NCBI GenBank assembly: GCA_036850595.1
Contig: CM072155.1
Coordinates: 6,123,953-6,187,952 of the forward strand
Length of the DNA stretch: 64,000 nucleotides
Direction of reading: 5' to 3'
Source of the DNA: Rhyacichthys aspro
Taxonomy: Eukaryota; Chordata; Actinopteri; Gobiiformes; Rhyacichthyidae
The notes under the pieces were generated by a model. That model saw nothing but the letters and a program-made list of their open reading frames with translations, had not been told where the DNA came from and made no database searches. Position 1 is the first letter of the stretch; each line of letters starts with the position of its first letter. Shown piece after piece: positions 61,901 through 64,000 of the stretch. The position numbers were made by a program, and so were the translations under genes.

Positions 61901-63389
61901 GTCTCCCGTTTAGTCACAGTTTTCTGTGCATTATGTTATCAACGTTGAGCCTCTTAACTACATTTCAACAAAAGGCTTTATACTTTCACTAAATTGACTC
62001 ATGAGTAATGTAATATTTACTATAATATCGATGCTGCGACTGACTGACGAAGTAGGAGCTGTCTAGCGCCGTCTTAAACCGGAAACAGCTGATGCTAATA
62101 ACCGCTAGCTTGTTTTGCTAAGAGACTCACCCCTTAAATGTCTTTTATTTCGCAAAATAAAGTTTCTTTTCAGTCAGAAAGGTAGCGGTAACTTTGGCAA
62201 AAGGGGGGTAAACAAGCACTAATGCGATTAAGGTGTTTACGTGGTTTAATAATACGATTAAGATCGAAGTACTCCAGCTGTCTTACAAGCATAAGAGGCA
62301 ACTATGCTAATGTTAGCTAATCATTAGCCCGCAAGTTCTTCTTACCGTTCTTTGTGTAACTTCAAGTGCCTGATGAACTTTGATATTGTTTAATCTCCAT
62401 CGGCAATCTTTGATCCACAAGTTTTGCAAACAGCAACTCTTTGGTGGCCGACAACCTCGTAGTTTTTGTAAGCGAATGCAATCACTCTTGGAATCATTTT
62501 GCCTTCCAAGGGATATTTGAAATGTTAACCGCGTTGGTTTGTTGCAATATGATTGGATGATGTGGGAGTAGCACGTTTGCGCTGGCGCAGAGCGAGAGAG
62601 CGTACATAAAAAGCATCAAGTCATCTCAAGTCACTGGGCTCAAGTCAAGTCAAAGTCCCAAGTCATTGGCATTCAAGTCCAAGTCGAGTCACAAGTCTTT
62701 GCCCATTTTATCAAGTCAAGTCAGAAGTCATCAAATTTGTCAAGTCATGACTTTCAAGTCCAAACCTCTGTTGATTTCACTGTTGACAAATACCAATAAA
62801 GCCAATGATCTAACATGTCTTGTTTTTTTTTTGTCTCTGCAGCTGGACTTGTCTCGGATCAAAACTGCGCCTTTAAGTACCCCAATTGCTCTGACTGGGA
62901 GATTGGCCCCTGCAGTAGCACTCATTCACTTCTGTGTTTCGATGAAAGGCTGGTTCTTGTGAAGGAGAAAAAAACATGGGAGGAGGCGCTAGCTCACTGC
63001 AGGTCCATGGAGGTGAAGGACCCGACTCGCCGCCACAACCACACCTTCGACCTGGCCACTCTGGTCACTCAAGACGACCACAACTACGCCCGAGAGATAA
63101 TACAAGACGCCAAGACTGAACAGGTAGGACGTTTTCTTCAAATTAAATATACGTTTCAGCTCATCGTCCTGACTTTGTTGGTCTGTCTTGTGTCTGGTAG
63201 GTGTGGACCGGCCTGAGATTCCTCGGAGATCAGTGGGCGTGGGTTGGCGGTGAGGAAGTACAATATAATGATATCTCGAAATGTCCGTACTTTTGGCGCT
63301 GCGGCACGCTGGAGAAGAATAGTACCCGTCTTTATGACAGAGCCTCGTGCAGTAATAAATACAATTTCCTCTGCTACAGGAGACCCTAA
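58919..63389 (+). CDS. Secreted double C-type lectin-like domain protein, gene G
   Basis: Coding exons are 58919-59204, 62843-63123 and 63201-63389, giving 251 residues. The start exon begins at 58899 after TTGTCTGCAG. The first of the two ATG codons used in C and D is AAG here, so translation starts one codon later. The first coding intron has the GC donor (AAAG|GCAAGA) and is 3.6 kb long, because of a hAT insertion. CTLD1 has MTWQTARDIC, QGWIGLYR, WKWSLRN, QNCAFK and LLCFDE; its end patch reads YPNCSDWEIGPCSSTHSL (62878-62931) and adds a Cys, for ten in the mature protein. CTLD2 has KTWEEALAHC, FDLATLVT, VWTGLRFLGDQWAW, KCP, RCGTL and FLC. Sugar-binding motifs are absent. Confidence 0.9.
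59273..59947 (-). mobile_element. MITE (TACCG...CGGTA type) in gene G
   Basis: Homologous to 34014-34683 and 38758-39430, with a mutated left end (TACTGCAC). Confidence 0.65.
60288..60679. repeat. Abundant teleost dispersed repeat nested in the hAT element
   Basis: Second copy of the CCGCTTATCCC ... GGTACACCCTGG ... GGTCGGCCGGGATT repeat at 27541-27927. Confidence 0.7.
62342..62497 (-). pseudogene. BED zinc-finger remnant of a hAT transposase
   Basis: From the ATG at 62497 the minus strand reads MIPRVIAFAYKNYEVVGHQR, then AVCKTCGSKIADGD, an in-frame stop, and IRHLKLHKER. The Cys-x2-Cys and later His-x4-His layout is that of a BED finger, the usual N-terminus of ZBED-type hAT transposases. 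The stop shows that it is inactive. Confidence 0.75.
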
Positions 63390-63428
63390 GGACTTCGACG
63401 CCTGCAACGGTTAAAGTCCATTGTGCAA

Positions 63429-63434
63429 AATAAA
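63429..63434 (+). terminator. Poly(A) signal of gene G
   Basis: AATAAA about 40 bases after the stop, as in C and D. Confidence 0.65.
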
Positions 63435-64000
63435 ACTCACTGGTCTAACTAGGTTTAAATGCTGTATATACGCCTTTTAAATAATATTCTTTGCATTTGG
63501 CTAGCTGAGAAAAATAGACAATTAAAGCTCCATAGAACCCAGTAGAAAGCGTAAAAAGGGGAGTAAGGTAACAGTAAATTTTAATAGGAATCATATGTGA
63601 AAAATAAGAATGTTATCTGTACTTTATTGATATCAATGTTCTGCCATTATTGGAAGCTTTGGCCAGTCACATGCTCACACTGAAAGGGATATTGTGTACG
63701 ATGTTAACAAGGAAGTAATAGCTGATAATGAGAAGTGTCTATTCCAACAATGGCTACATCTGCACACACAAATAAACAGCACAGAAAAGAAAAATATAGC
63801 TTTGTATTTGTCCATGACAAAAAAATGTATGATTCTCTCTATTTTCTTCTATCTTTAAATAAATAAATAATATGAATTCTTTTGCAATTAGAAAAACAAC
63901 TATTGGTTGTAGCATTCTTATGCCCAATCAGAATTCTCACTTACCCCTACCCCTTAGCCCTACCCAGGGGTTAATTTCACCCGGATTGAGGTGGATTAGG

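Larger units (their letters stand above)
60108..62770 (-). mobile_element. 2.66-kb hAT transposon inserted in gene G intron
   Basis: The ends are CAGAGGTGGGACCAAGTC and, inverted, CAGAGGTTTGGACTTGAAAG. A perfect 8-bp target duplication TTGATTTC flanks it (60100-60107 and 62771-62778), and genes C and D keep the empty site (one TTGATTTC). Subterminal CAAGTC repeats are abundant. A BED-finger remnant lies on the minus strand and a LINE-type repeat is nested at 60288-60679. No intact transposase is seen. Confidence 0.92.
54568..64000 (+). repeat. Segmental duplication block carrying gene G (runs to window end)
   Basis: Collinear with 28005-36080. G-specific changes are a deletion of about 1 kb near 57.08 kb, an expanded CTG repeat at 57947-57970, and a 2.66-kb hAT insertion at 60108. 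The 3' flank matches to the last base of the window, so the right boundary is not seen. Confidence 0.9.

Overview
The window is nuclear DNA from a ray-finned (teleost) fish. Three vertebrate housekeeping genes with GT-AG introns can be read at the left end. The intergenic DNA is filled with fish-type mobile elements: a Rex3/RTE-like LINE tail, Tc1-like remnants, hAT-like elements, tRNA-derived SINEs and long AT microsatellites. I do not name a species.

Region 1 (1-7.7 kb) is an ordinary gene cluster. psmd11 (proteasome lid subunit Rpn6) lies on the minus strand; only its first five coding exons are in the window. rpain (RPA-interacting protein) is complete on the minus strand, with seven coding exons, the last only 30 bases. 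coa3 (cytochrome c oxidase assembly factor 3) has two exons on the plus strand and is head-to-head with rpain across about 350 bp that carries ZNF143-like and ETS-like promoter motifs.

Region 2 (7.7-14.7 kb) is gene-poor, with a Rex3-like fragment and a decayed Tc1-like transposase.

Region 3 (14.7-64 kb) is the main content: seven tandem plus-strand genes, here called A to G, of one lectin-like family. Each predicted protein is 249-254 residues, with a signal peptide and two C-type lectin-like domains (CTLDs). Each coding region has three exons. Exon 1 holds the signal peptide and first half of CTLD1, exon 2 the end of CTLD1 and start of CTLD2, and exon 3 the rest of CTLD2. In at least five genes the start-codon exon follows a 3' splice site, so an untranslated first exon lies upstream. 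Neither CTLD shows the EPN/QPD or WND calcium and sugar-binding motifs, so classical sugar binding is doubtful. The family resembles the fish two-CTLD proteins often annotated as mannose-receptor-like or CLEC20A-like.

The array grew by segmental duplication. C and G lie in long copies of one block (28.0-36.1 kb and 54.57-64 kb). D is a tandem copy of the C unit (36.3-40.7 kb). E and F are a separate pair (42.2-47.3 and 48.7-51.5 kb). A and B are more diverged singletons. Transposons date the copies: a Tc1-like remnant with a nested SINE and a pogo-like MITE predate the C/D/G duplications, while a 2.66-kb hAT element (only in G) and two 981-bp elements (only after E) came later. The most notable signal is a short patch at the end of CTLD1 that differs strongly between paralogues whose other exons and introns are nearly identical.
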